Positions 31,806-40,435 of a DNA stretch of 42,410 nucleotides are shown in pieces. Source of the DNA: Actinomycetota bacterium. Its GTDB lineage: Bacteria > Actinomycetota > Acidimicrobiia > Acidimicrobiales > CADCSY01. The stretch is taken from assembly GCA_016781135.1 (NCBI GenBank), contig JADDQY010000037.1, positions 1 to 42,410 on the forward strand. The letters are read 5' to 3'. Position 1 is the stretch's first letter. Each line of letters starts with the position of its first letter. The translations under genes and the position numbers were made by a program. The notes below the pieces were generated by a model. The model did not search any database. It saw only the letters and a list, made by a program, of their open reading frames with translations, and was not told where the DNA came from.

Positions 31806-33488
31806 ATGACGAACACTCGGACGGTCGTCGGCATCAACCGGACCCAGGATGGTTCGCTCTGCATTGCGAGAGGCAGCTCCTCGGTGTACAGCCTGCAAAA
31901 GGAGCGCGTTACCCGGCGCAAGCACCACTGGGGCCGCCTCGGTGACCTCGAGAACCTCTATCTACCGCGCCTGCCGTACCTCGACGAACCCGTCGACCTC
32001 GTGGTCGAGTGCTACTCCTCCGACTCCGAGATCGACAACCTCGGTGCCTACCACGACGAGCTCTCCGAGTCCCTGGTGTTCACCGAGGGCGCCCGCATCG
32101 TGCAGATGTCGCACCACCTCTCCCACCTCTACAGCGCGTTCCCGCCCTCGCCGTTCGAGGAAGCGGCGGTGATGGTGATCGACGCCCAGGGAAGCCGGGT
32201 CAAGGACTTCACCGAACGGGTCCAAGGGCTCGGCGCCGTCGACGCCGAGCTCTTGGAGGTCTCCTCGTTCTACCGCTGCCGGCGGGGGCAGGTCGAGTGC
32301 ATCGCCAAGCAGCTCTGGGACGGCGACTGGAACCGGCCAGCGGGCCTCGGCGCCTTCTACTACCGCTTGACCCGGATGGTCTTCCCCGAGGGCGAGGGCA
32401 GCGAGGGGAAGCTCATGGGCCTGGCGCCCTTCGGAGAGCCGGGCCGCATGGGAATGCCGCCGCTCACCGTTGACGAGCACCGTGTGCTCATCCCCGACGA
32501 GTGGCTGAAGCTGTTCGAAGAGCGCGAGCGCTTCAGGTTCTCCGACGGCGAAGCGTCCTTCCAGGAGTGCGCCGACCTCGCCGCCGAGGGCCAGCACGCG
32601 TTCGAGACGGCGTTGCTCGAGGTCACCGGGTGGCTCCACGAACAGACAGCGACGACCAACCTCTGCTTCGCCGGCGGAACCGCGCTGAACTGCTCGGGGA
32701 ACGGCCGTCTCGTGCGCGAGAGCCCTTTCGACGAGATCTTCATCCCGCCCAGCCCCCACGACGGCGGCACCGCGCTGGGCTGTGCCGTTTACGGGATGCT
32801 CGAGTGCTTGGGGGCCCCGAGCGACTTCCGCTGGGTGAACGACTTCCTCGGCCCTGAACCCGACGACGAGGCGATCGAGCAGGCGGTGGGCGGCGTCTCG
32901 TCCGACCTCGTCGTCGAGAAGCCCGACGACCTCATCGGTCGCATCGCGGAGCTGCTCGACGGCGGACGAGTCGTCGCCCTCTACCACGGGCGCAGCGAGT
33001 CCGGTCCTCGAGCCCTGGGCAACCGCAGCATCCTCGCAGATGCCCGCCACCCGGCGATGCAGGACTACATCAACGCCCAGGTCAAGGGTCGGGAGTGGTT
33101 CCGTCCTCTTGCCCCGCTGGTGCTGCTCGAAGCAGCGTCCACGATCTTCGACATCGATCGACCGGCACCGTTCATGCAGCTCGCCGCCGACGTCCGTCCT
33201 GAGTACCGGGCCTCGCTGCCGGCGATCACCCACGTCGACGGCACCGCCCGGCTGCAGACCGTCGAGCCCGAGAACACCCCGCTGCTCCATGCCATCCTCG
33301 ACCGGTTCGAATCGCGCACGGGCTGTCCGGTCCTGTTGAACACCTCGCTCAACGGCAAGGGGGACCCGGTCGTGGAGCAGCCGGAGGAAGCGCTGGCGTG
33401 CCTGGCCACGACGGGGATGCACGCGCTCGCCATGCCGCCCTACCTCGTCCGCAAGCGCCTCGAGCCCCCTGTCCCGAGCAGGGAGTGA
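31806..33488 (+). CDS. Carbamoyltransferase, NodU/CmcH/TobZ family
   Basis: Makes O-carbamoyl groups, usually on a sugar, from carbamoyl phosphate and ATP. The 560-residue length is normal. The N-terminal Kae1-like domain has the metal site MSHHLSHLYSAF (His103, His104, His107), then VIDAQGS and CFAGGTALNCSGNGRL. The C-terminal domain has SESGPRALGNRSILADAR around Glu398 and LNTSLNGKGDPVV. The usual DGxGE after the first metal site is altered to DAQGS. Together with neighbouring glycosyltransferases it predicts a carbamoylated sugar. ATG 31806 is the start. It is convergent with the dimethylformamidase-like gene only 7 bases away. Confidence 0.93.
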   Translation: MTNTRTVVGINRTQDGSLCIARGSSSVYSLQKERVTRRKHHWGRLGDLENLYLPRLPYLDEPVDLVVECYSSDSEIDNLGAYHDELSESLVFTEGARIVQMSHHLSHLYSAFPPSPFEEAAVMVIDAQGSRVKDFTERVQGLGAVDAELLEVSSFYRCRRGQVECIAKQLWDGDWNRPAGLGAFYYRLTRMVFPEGEGSEGKLMGLAPFGEPGRMGMPPLTVDEHRVLIPDEWLKLFEERERFRFSDGEASFQECADLAAEGQHAFETALLEVTGWLHEQTATTNLCFAGGTALNCSGNGRLVRESPFDEIFIPPSPHDGGTALGCAVYGMLECLGAPSDFRWVNDFLGPEPDDEAIEQAVGGVSSDLVVEKPDDLIGRIAELLDGGRVVALYHGRSESGPRALGNRSILADARHPAMQDYINAQVKGREWFRPLAPLVLLEAASTIFDIDRPAPFMQLAADVRPEYRASLPAITHVDGTARLQTVEPENTPLLHAILDRFESRTGCPVLLNTSLNGKGDPVVEQPEEALACLATTGMHALAMPPYLVRKRLEPPVPSRE

Positions 33489-33495
33489 CGCCCTC

Positions 33496-34908
33496 CTACC
33501 TCTGGGCGAGGCGGTCCACGACGTTGGCCGTGATCTGCTCGACGGCCGGGTTCTGGCCACGCCCGAGGACCCGAGCCCAGTCGGTGGTGGCGGCGGTGAA
33601 GACCGTCCCGTTGTCGCGGTAGACGCCCATCGTCGCCGCGGCGTTGCCGATGCCCCATCCGCTGGCGGCGACATCGCCGATGCCGAGGATTGTGAACCCC
33701 TCCGGGGTGCCGTCCTCGCCGGTCGGCCGCACCGGTGCCCCGCCAACGCCACCTCGGCGGAACCTGGCGCCGTCACACTCGTAGCCGACGAGGTACTCGC
33801 CAGCTCGGTCGCCGAACACCGTGCCGTCGGTCAGGCCGGTGCCCTCGTATGCCCAGTGGTCGGCGTGTTGGACCCGGTAGCCCACCGGGATGGGGTGGTG
33901 GTCGAGGTCACGCTCTCCTCCGTTGCGAAAGCTCACCCCGGTCAGGGTGTTCTCCGGCCGGTTCGGCCCCTGGGGGTCAGACCAGGGGGCCACCCGGCGG
34001 AAGGTGACGCCGTCGTCGAACACGATGCGCCACCAGCAGGTGTTGCCCCCGAAGAAGGCGACGTTGTCGCCCCCGCGCACGAAGCGCTCCACCTTGTCGC
34101 GCATCGAGTCGCTCCAGTACTCGTCGTGGCCGACGCTCACCAGCAAGCGGTACCGAGACAGCAACTCGAGCTCGACGTCGTCGTGGAGGTCGATGTCGGT
34201 GCAGTAGTCGAGTTGGTAGCCGTTGCTCTCCAGCCAGGCGATGAACGGGGCGTCCCAATGCACGAAGGTCTGGCGGGGCGTGGGATCGAACGGGTCGAAG
34301 TTCCAGATGTCCGACGGCGTCCCGCCTGTCCCCCCGCCCGGGCGGTGCAGCGACATGGCGGGAGGCACCGCGGTCGGCACGTCGCCGGGCCCCGGGACGG
34401 TGTACAGCGACCAGCCTCCTCGCTGGGTCACCGGGTCGTATGCCTGCTGGGACACCTGGTTGTACGCGTGGTAGGTGAGCAACGGGACCTTGTAGAGGAT
34501 GGCCGGGCTGTTGCCGGAGGCGACGCCCTTGACCACGAACAGCGCCCGGGCGCCCCGGGCGTCCGGCGTGCGGACGTCGGCCGGGTCGAGGTGGTTCTCG
34601 TCCCCGTCACCCTCGACGAGCACGGCGATGTAGGCACCGGAAGGCCAGGCGTGAGGGATCGGGAGCGGGTAGGCGGGCCAGCCGGGCAGGTCCTCACCTC
34701 GCAGGCCGACGCCATCTCGGCCCCAGTCCTGGTGGGGGAGGTGGTCGGGGCAGTGGCGTCCCTCCAGCCACCCGGATGCGCCCATCGGCGTCATCCGTGG
34801 GCCACAGCGGTACAGGTGGACGCGGAAGGCCCGAGCATCGGTGGAGACGTGGAGGACGAGATCGTCGCCCGGGGTCACGCTCGCCCGGTCGGGATAGCCC
34901 TGGATCAC
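33496..34908 (-). CDS. N,N-dimethylformamidase beta-subunit-like protein
   Basis: A 470-residue protein matching the C-terminal part of the large subunit of N,N-dimethylformamidase. The recognisable core is LLVSVGHDEYWSDSMRDKVE followed by FVRGGDNVAFFGGNTCWWRI. Proteins with this domain are often in cell-surface gene clusters and their reaction is mostly unknown; true amide hydrolysis is not implied. An Ig-like beta domain precedes it (VTPGDDLVLHVSTDARAFRVHLYR). No signal peptide is seen. GTG 34908 is chosen because GGAGAGGAG lies 9 bases upstream and because it forms a GTGA overlap with the stop of the upstream glycosyltransferase gene. Confidence 0.82.
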   Translation of the reverse strand: MIQGYPDRASVTPGDDLVLHVSTDARAFRVHLYRCGPRMTPMGASGWLEGRHCPDHLPHQDWGRDGVGLRGEDLPGWPAYPLPIPHAWPSGAYIAVLVEGDGDENHLDPADVRTPDARGARALFVVKGVASGNSPAILYKVPLLTYHAYNQVSQQAYDPVTQRGGWSLYTVPGPGDVPTAVPPAMSLHRPGGGTGGTPSDIWNFDPFDPTPRQTFVHWDAPFIAWLESNGYQLDYCTDIDLHDDVELELLSRYRLLVSVGHDEYWSDSMRDKVERFVRGGDNVAFFGGNTCWWRIVFDDGVTFRRVAPWSDPQGPNRPENTLTGVSFRNGGERDLDHHPIPVGYRVQHADHWAYEGTGLTDGTVFGDRAGEYLVGYECDGARFRRGGVGGAPVRPTGEDGTPEGFTILGIGDVAASGWGIGNAAATMGVYRDNGTVFTAATTDWARVLGRGQNPAVEQITANVVDRLAQR

Positions 34909-36779
34909 CCGGCGTGGCTCCTCTCCCGTCGCCCGGGCCAGGAGGATCGGGGACCGGGGTGGCGAGCGATCACCTTCCGGAACAAGGCGATCAGGTCGTC
35001 GGCGTGGGCATCGAAGCTGAAGCGCTCCCGCTGGCTCCACGTCGCCTGGCGGAGCTCGGCCAGCCGATCCCGATCGCCGAGCTGCTCGGCGAGGTCGTCG
35101 ATGGTGGTGAAGAACAGGCCGATGCCGAGGTGGCGGACGAGCGACTGGGTCGCCACCGCAGACCCGTGGTTGTCCCGCTGGAGCAGGGGGACGCCGGCGA
35201 CGGCGAGGGTGGCCAGGCGGGCCGGGATGTTGAGGTCGTCCCAGTCCGCTCGTCGCAGCTCCCCGCCGTTCCTGCTTTCGAACACGTGGAGCCAACCGGC
35301 GTCGTAGCGCGAGAACTCCTCGACCCAGTTGCCCTGGTCCACCTGCTCGTGGAGGTGGAGGTGCCGTGGCGCCCGTCGCCGCGTCGTCTCGATCCAGTCC
35401 TTCCACTGCCCATGGGTGAAGTCGCCGTAGAAGTGCAGGTGGATCCCGGCCGCCGCCAGCGCCTCCACGTCGGGCGGATGGAGCCCGATCGGCCGACCCG
35501 GCACCACGGTGTGGAGCTCGCCGTCGCCATCGGACAGCAACGGCGAGCGCGCCTCGCCGAGCCACTCGCGCTTGGGAAGATCGCCGTCGAGCACCAAGGA
35601 GGTCGGTCGGCCGGCCAGGGACGGCACGGCGGTGGCGAACCAATCGCGCATCTCCGGGCTCGAGTACACCTGCCCGTCGGACCGGTCGTAGAGCTCGACG
35701 AGCTCGGTCCAGGTGCCCTTCTCCATGCAGATGAACGGGCCCTCCTTGAAGTGCCAGACGAACGGTACGTCCTCGAGGTCGTGGAGAACTCGGTGCACAA
35801 AGGGGACGGCTTGCCAGTTGAGCAACCCGTAGGCGACGTCGGGGCGGAGCTCGCGCACCCGCTCTTGCCAACCCTCGGTGGGGATGTCCTCGACGTGCCC
35901 GAACGGCACCGGCCCCACCGTGTTGTACCAGTAGGGCTCGTCGGTCCACAGCCCGAACAGGTGGTGGCCCCGCTCTTCGAGGGCCAGGATGCGCTCGGGG
36001 TTGTAGGCCAGCTCACCGACGAGGAGGATCCGCAGCCCGTCACCGGCGAGCGCGGTGTCGGGACGGTCGCGGAATCGGGCGTAATGGCTGACCTCGTCGA
36101 TCCGGTTGCCCACGGTGGTGTGGAATCGGAGCGGTTCTCGAATCCCGAAGCGCTGGCGGTAGGGGTTGATGCCCCCCTCGGGCTCCTGGAGGAGCTTGTG
36201 CCGCTGCGCCGGATGGTCGACCCATTCACAGGTGACGAGGCCGGTGCCCACCATCGGGCCCCGCTCCCTCAGCTTGGCCCAGTGCATCCGGTCGAGGTCG
36301 TCGGTCACGAGCTCGCTCCGCTCGGTCCATCGGTCGTCAGTGCGCCGGTGGGCAACCTGGACGAGCTGCAGGGGGGTGCCCGGGATCACCCCCAGGGCGT
36401 TGCGGTTGTAGTGGTGGCGGACCCCGGCGTAGGCGAGCACCGCGCTCGCTTCCACCTCGAGGCACCCGAGGAGGGACGCAAGGTGGTCGGCGTAGTAGAT
36501 GTCGTCGGATGGCAGGTAGGCAAGGATCGGAGCGGACGCCAGGTCGAGGGCGCGGTTGAGCGCCGCGCCCAGCCCAACGTTGCCGGTCAGGCGCTGGTAG
36601 ACGATGCGTGGGTCGGCGAGGTAGGGCTGGACCGCCTCAGCAGTCTCGTCGGGAGATGCATCGTCCATGATGACCAGCTCCCAGTCGGCTCGCTGCTGGG
36701 CGAGCAGGCTGTCGACGGCGCGGGGCAGGAACCGTGCCTGGTCGAACGTCGGCATCAGGACCGAGACCGCCGGTGGCAC
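34905..36779 (-). CDS. Two-domain glycosyltransferase (GT2 plus GT4-like)
   Basis: A 624-residue cytoplasmic enzyme. Domain 1 (about 1-240) is a GT-A fold family 2 transferase: VSVLMPTFDQARFLPRAVDS, VIMDDASPDET, and the metal motif LPSDDIYYADHL at about 89-100. Domain 2 (about 248-605) starts LRILLVGELAYNPERIL and ends VAGVPLLQRDNHGSAVATQ, a GT-B, GT4-like pattern. Two transferases in one chain suggest that two consecutive sugars are added. The start is GTG 36779 at the first beta strand; the frame stays open upstream but that part is antisense to the divergent GT9 gene. It is coupled to the dimethylformamidase-like gene by a 4-base overlap. Confidence 0.85.
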   Translation of the reverse strand: MPPAVSVLMPTFDQARFLPRAVDSLLAQQRADWELVIMDDASPDETAEAVQPYLADPRIVYQRLTGNVGLGAALNRALDLASAPILAYLPSDDIYYADHLASLLGCLEVEASAVLAYAGVRHHYNRNALGVIPGTPLQLVQVAHRRTDDRWTERSELVTDDLDRMHWAKLRERGPMVGTGLVTCEWVDHPAQRHKLLQEPEGGINPYRQRFGIREPLRFHTTVGNRIDEVSHYARFRDRPDTALAGDGLRILLVGELAYNPERILALEERGHHLFGLWTDEPYWYNTVGPVPFGHVEDIPTEGWQERVRELRPDVAYGLLNWQAVPFVHRVLHDLEDVPFVWHFKEGPFICMEKGTWTELVELYDRSDGQVYSSPEMRDWFATAVPSLAGRPTSLVLDGDLPKREWLGEARSPLLSDGDGELHTVVPGRPIGLHPPDVEALAAAGIHLHFYGDFTHGQWKDWIETTRRRAPRHLHLHEQVDQGNWVEEFSRYDAGWLHVFESRNGGELRRADWDDLNIPARLATLAVAGVPLLQRDNHGSAVATQSLVRHLGIGLFFTTIDDLAEQLGDRDRLAELRQATWSQRERFSFDAHADDLIALFRKVIARHPGPRSSWPGRRERSHAG

Positions 36780-36830
36780 GCACCGTCGCTGCCCCCGGGG
36801 ACCGTGCTCCAAACGCTCGGTTCCAAGTCG

Positions 36831-36859
36831 TTGGTTCGCCACCTGGAGCGTCGGATAAG
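36831..36859 (+). promoter_or_regulatory. Candidate promoter of the GT9-GT4-HldE operon
   Basis: TTGGTT (36831-36836) and GATAAG (36854-36859) are 17 bases apart. The predicted transcription start is within about 2 bases of GTG 36868. It sits in the 88-base gap between this operon and the divergent two-domain glycosyltransferase gene. Box quality is modest. Confidence 0.3.
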
Positions 36860-36867
36860 AAGAGCGA

Positions 36868-37974
36868 GTGCCGCCCGCAGCCGGTTCCAGCTGGCACGGC
36901 GCCGAACGGGTCCTCGCCGTCCGCCTCGACAACATCGGTGACGTCCTCATGCTCGGCCCGGCGTTGCGCGCCCTGCGCGCCGCGCTCCCCGCCGCCGAGC
37001 TGACCGTGCTCGTCTCCCCGGCAGGGCGCCAGGCGGTGCCGTTGCTGCCGTGGGTCGACGACGTCATCGTGCACCGGGCGGTGTGGCAGGACGCCTCGGG
37101 CGCCATGCCCGTCGATCCGGCCCGAGAGCTCGACCTCGTCGAGGAGCTGCGTCGCCGGCGCTTCGACGCCGCCTTCATCTTCACCAGCTTCTCGCAGTCA
37201 CCCTGGCCCCCGGCCTACGCCTGCTACCTGGCCGGCATCCCCTTTCGTGCTGGGCAGTCGAAGGAGTTCGGCGGAAGCCTCCTGTCGACGTGGGTCCACG
37301 CCGCCCCCGATGTCGGGCACCAGGTCGACCGCAACCTCCACCTGCTCGACGGGGCCGGTGTGGCCGGTGCCGGCTCTGACCTCGAAGCCGTCCTACCCGA
37401 TGCTGCCGTCCGACGCGCCGGCGCCCTTTTGGAGCAGGCCGGCATCGACCCGCGCCGGCCCTTCGTGGTGGCCGCGCCGGGGGCGAGCTGCGGAGCTCGT
37501 CGGTACCCTCCGGCGCGCTTCGCCGCAGCCGTCGGCCAGCTCCGGGGCCGCGGGCTGCCGGTCGTGGTGGTCGGGAGTGAGCGGGAGGCGGCGGTGATCG
37601 AGCCGGTGGAGGTGGCAGCGAACGCCTCGCTCGTCGGAGGTACCACCGTGGTCGAGCTCGCTGCGGTCATCGCCCGTGCTGCGCTGGTGGTCTGCAACAA
37701 CTCCGGGCCCCTCCACCTCGCCGACGCCTTCCGCCGCCCCGTCGTGGTCCTGTACTCGGGCACCGATCACGTGACGCAGTGGGCGCCGCGCTCGTCGCCT
37801 CATCGACTGTTGCGTCGCGCCACTGGGTGCTCGCCGTGCTTCGGTTTCGAGTGCCCCTATGATCTCGACTGCCTCGACATCGGACCGGGCGAGCTGGTGG
37901 CGGCCTGCGTCGAGCTGCTCGAGTCGGTGGCCGAGGAGGTGGTCGCAGCGCCGTGCGCCCCTTGCGCGTCCTGA
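36868..37974 (+). CDS. Glycosyltransferase family 9 (heptosyltransferase-like)
   Basis: A 368-residue GT-B enzyme of family 9, the group of ADP-heptose transferases. The N-terminal VLAVRLDNIGDVLMLGPALRAL is the family hallmark. VVAAPGASCGARRYPPARFAA and VVCNNSGPLHLADAFRRPVVVLY form the nucleotide-sugar site. A cysteine-rich tail CSPCFGFECPYDLDC follows, as in many family members. The start is GTG 36868. Its last 22 bases overlap the next gene. The adjacent HldE makes ADP-heptose use plausible. Confidence 0.9.
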   Translation: MPPAAGSSWHGAERVLAVRLDNIGDVLMLGPALRALRAALPAAELTVLVSPAGRQAVPLLPWVDDVIVHRAVWQDASGAMPVDPARELDLVEELRRRRFDAAFIFTSFSQSPWPPAYACYLAGIPFRAGQSKEFGGSLLSTWVHAAPDVGHQVDRNLHLLDGAGVAGAGSDLEAVLPDAAVRRAGALLEQAGIDPRRPFVVAAPGASCGARRYPPARFAAAVGQLRGRGLPVVVVGSEREAAVIEPVEVAANASLVGGTTVVELAAVIARAALVVCNNSGPLHLADAFRRPVVVLYSGTDHVTQWAPRSSPHRLLRRATGCSPCFGFECPYDLDCLDIGPGELVAACVELLESVAEEVVAAPCAPCAS

Positions 37975-38936
37975 CCTGGCACGTCCACGGCAGCTACCTG
38001 TGGTACCTGGCGCACGCGCCCCACGAGCTCCTGCTCCCGGTCCGGGAAGGGCGACCCGAGGGCTATGGCGGACGCGCCGGATCCCGTCCCTGGCCCGACA
38101 ACGTGATCGAGGTCCCGGCCGAGGAGGTTCGCGACCTCGAGCTCGACGTGATCCTCTACCAGTCGCACCGCAACTGGGAGGTGGACCGGCTGGAGCTCCT
38201 CTCCTCCGAGCAACGCCTCCTGCCCCAGGTCTTCCTCGAGCACGACCCGCCCCGCCAGGTCCCCACCGACACCCGCCACCCCGTCGACGACCCGGCGGTC
38301 ACCATCGTCCACGTCACCCACTTCAACGAGCTGATGTGGGACTCGGGCCGCTCACCCACCCGGGTGATCGAACACGGGGTTGCCATGGCCCACCACCCGG
38401 GTTGGACTGGGGAGCTCGAGCGGGGGCTGGTCGTGGTGAACGGGCTGGCGGCCCGTGGCCGCCGGCTGGGAGCTGACGTGTTCAAGCGGGTTCGCGCCGA
38501 GGTCCCCCTCGACCTCGTCGGCATGGGATCCGAGGAGCTCGGTGGCCTCGGCGAGGTCCCGCTCTCCGAGCTGCCCGAGCTCGCTGCCCGCTACCGCTTC
38601 TTCTTCAACCCCATCCGCTACACCAGCCTGGGTCTCGCCGTCTGCGAAGCGATGATGCTCGGCCTGCCCATCGTCGGTCTGGCCACCACCGAGCTGGTCA
38701 CCGTCGTCGAGAACCGCGTCTCCGGCTGGATCGACACCGACGTCGACCGACTCGTCGGGCACATGCGGCGGCTGCTCGCCGATCCCGCCGAGGCCGCGCT
38801 GCTGAGCGAGGGGGCCCGACGGGCAGCCAACGCTCGCTTCGGGATCAACCGTTTCGCCGGCGACTGGCACGCCCTCCTCACCGAGGTGGCCGGTTCCCCG
38901 GTCGGCGGCGTCGCCGCGGATAGCTTCGGCCCATGA
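37953..38936 (+). CDS. Glycosyltransferase, GT4-like
   Basis: A 327-residue GT-B-type transferase. RVLTWHVHGSYLWYLAHAPHELL is the first strand and helix. The C-terminal donor site reads YTSLGLAVCEAMMLGLPIVGLATTELVT, the GT4-type region with a Glu of the EX7E-like pattern in CEAMMLGLPIVGL. The middle holds a metal-free acceptor region (VTHFNELMWDSG; VIEHGVAMAHHPG). GTG 37953 lies inside the GT9 gene, and its TGA overlaps ATG 38933 of hldE by 4 bases. Confidence 0.82.
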   Translation: MRPLRVLTWHVHGSYLWYLAHAPHELLLPVREGRPEGYGGRAGSRPWPDNVIEVPAEEVRDLELDVILYQSHRNWEVDRLELLSSEQRLLPQVFLEHDPPRQVPTDTRHPVDDPAVTIVHVTHFNELMWDSGRSPTRVIEHGVAMAHHPGWTGELERGLVVVNGLAARGRRLGADVFKRVRAEVPLDLVGMGSEELGGLGEVPLSELPELAARYRFFFNPIRYTSLGLAVCEAMMLGLPIVGLATTELVTVVENRVSGWIDTDVDRLVGHMRRLLADPAEAALLSEGARRAANARFGINRFAGDWHALLTEVAGSPVGGVAADSFGP

Positions 38937-40411
38937 CCGAGGTCCGTCGTCTGCTGGATTCCTTCTCGGCGTTGCGGGTGCTCGTTGTGGGAGACGTCAT
39001 GCTCGACGTCTACCGGGAGGGCACGGCGAGCAGGCTCTGCCGAGAGGGACCGGTCCCCGTCGTTCGGGTTCGGGAGCGCACCGACTGCCTGGGTGGGGCG
39101 GCCAACACCGCCGTGAACCTCCGACAACTCGGCGCCCAGGTCGACCTCATCTCGGTTGTCGGCGACGACGCCATCGGGTCCCTCGTTCGCCGCGAGCTGG
39201 AGGAGGCGGGGGTCGGCGTCGAGCTCGCGGTGGAGGCGGGGAGGAGGACGCTCGCCCTGCAGAGGATCGTCGTCGGCGGTCAGCTGGTGGCCCGCTTCGA
39301 CGAGGGCTCGGCTGGTCCCGCCGGCGCCACCGTCGAGGAGGCACTGCTGGTGGAGCTCGCCCACCGGTTCCCGCTCGCCGATGCCGTCATCGTCTCCGAC
39401 TACGACTGCGGCGTGTGCACTCCCGCCACGATCGACCTCCTCGCCCGCCTCCAGCGATCCTCTCCCCGACTGGTCGTCGTCGATTCCAAGCGGCCCGCTG
39501 CCTTCCGCCGCGTGCGCCCGACGGCGGTGAAGCCGAACTGGTCGGAGGCCCTGTCGCTCCTCGGCTCCGGGGAGCTCGACGGGATCACCGAGCGCGCCGA
39601 CGGCATCGCCGACCACGGCGACACCATTCTCGAGCTCACCGGCGCCCAGGTCGCCGCGGTGACGCTCGACGCCGACGGGGCGCTCCTGTTCGAGCGCGGC
39701 CGCCCGCCGCACCGGACCTTCGCTCGACGAGCGCCGAACACCGCGGCGGCGGGAGCAGGAGACACCTTCGTCGCTGCGCTCACCCTCGCCCTCGCCGCCG
39801 GCAGGCACACGCCGGGTGCCGGCGAGCTGGCGTCGGCCGCCGCCGCCGTGGTGGTGGGACGAGGCCACACCAGCTGGTGCTCGGCGTCGGACCTCGAAGC
39901 GGAGCTCCTCGGGGCCGACAAGAGGATCCGACCCGACGACCTGGCCGAGGTCGTGGCCCGGCACCGCCGCGCCGGTCGCCGGATCGTGTTCACCAACGGC
40001 TGCTTCGACCTGCTCCATCGCGGCCACATCACCTACCTCAACCGGGCCAAGACGCTGGGCGACGTCCTCCTCGTCGGCGTGAACTCCGACAGCAGCGTTC
40101 GTCGCCTAAAGGGCGACGGACGACCGATCAACCCGCTCGAGGACCGCATGCACGTGCTGGGGGCGCTCAGCTGCGTGGACGGGGTGATCGCTTTCAACGG
40201 GGCGATGCCCGCCGACCTGCTCGTCGCCATCCGCCCCGACCTCTACGTCAAGGGCGGGGACTACAGCGTCGAGTCGTTGCCCGAGGCACCGTTGGTCGCC
40301 CGGCTCGGCACGGCGGTGAAGTTCCTGCCGTTCATGCACGACCGCTCGACGACCGGGATCATCGAGCGCATCGTCGAAGGCGACCGAGTCAGCTGGCTGC
40401 CCGGCGGCTGA
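38933..40411 (+). CDS. hldE: HldE-like bifunctional heptose-7-phosphate kinase / heptose-1-phosphate adenylyltransferase
   Basis: Makes ADP-heptose by phosphorylating heptose 7-phosphate and later adenylating heptose 1-phosphate. The 492 residues match the two-domain HldE (about 477 in E. coli). The PfkB-type kinase spans about 1-320, with GDVMLDVYREG, CLGGAANTAVNL and catalytic AAGAGDTFVAAL around Asp277. The nucleotidyltransferase spans about 345-490, with FTNGCFDLLHRGHITYL and NSDSSVRRLKG. Both active sites look intact. Isomerase GmhA, phosphatase GmhB and epimerase HldD, needed for the full pathway, are not in this window. It ends the GT9-GT4-hldE operon and converges on the GT2 gene. Confidence 0.92.
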   Translation: MTEVRRLLDSFSALRVLVVGDVMLDVYREGTASRLCREGPVPVVRVRERTDCLGGAANTAVNLRQLGAQVDLISVVGDDAIGSLVRRELEEAGVGVELAVEAGRRTLALQRIVVGGQLVARFDEGSAGPAGATVEEALLVELAHRFPLADAVIVSDYDCGVCTPATIDLLARLQRSSPRLVVVDSKRPAAFRRVRPTAVKPNWSEALSLLGSGELDGITERADGIADHGDTILELTGAQVAAVTLDADGALLFERGRPPHRTFARRAPNTAAAGAGDTFVAALTLALAAGRHTPGAGELASAAAAVVVGRGHTSWCSASDLEAELLGADKRIRPDDLAEVVARHRRAGRRIVFTNGCFDLLHRGHITYLNRAKTLGDVLLVGVNSDSSVRRLKGDGRPINPLEDRMHVLGALSCVDGVIAFNGAMPADLLVAIRPDLYVKGGDYSVESLPEAPLVARLGTAVKFLPFMHDRSTTGIIERIVEGDRVSWLPGG

Positions 40412-40435
40412 GCCTCGGGGATCGGCCCCTCGCCG

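Noticed and set aside
34776..36941. 721-codon plus-strand open frame
   Set aside because: Antisense to the dimethylformamidase-like and two-domain glycosyltransferase genes; no domain is recognisable.
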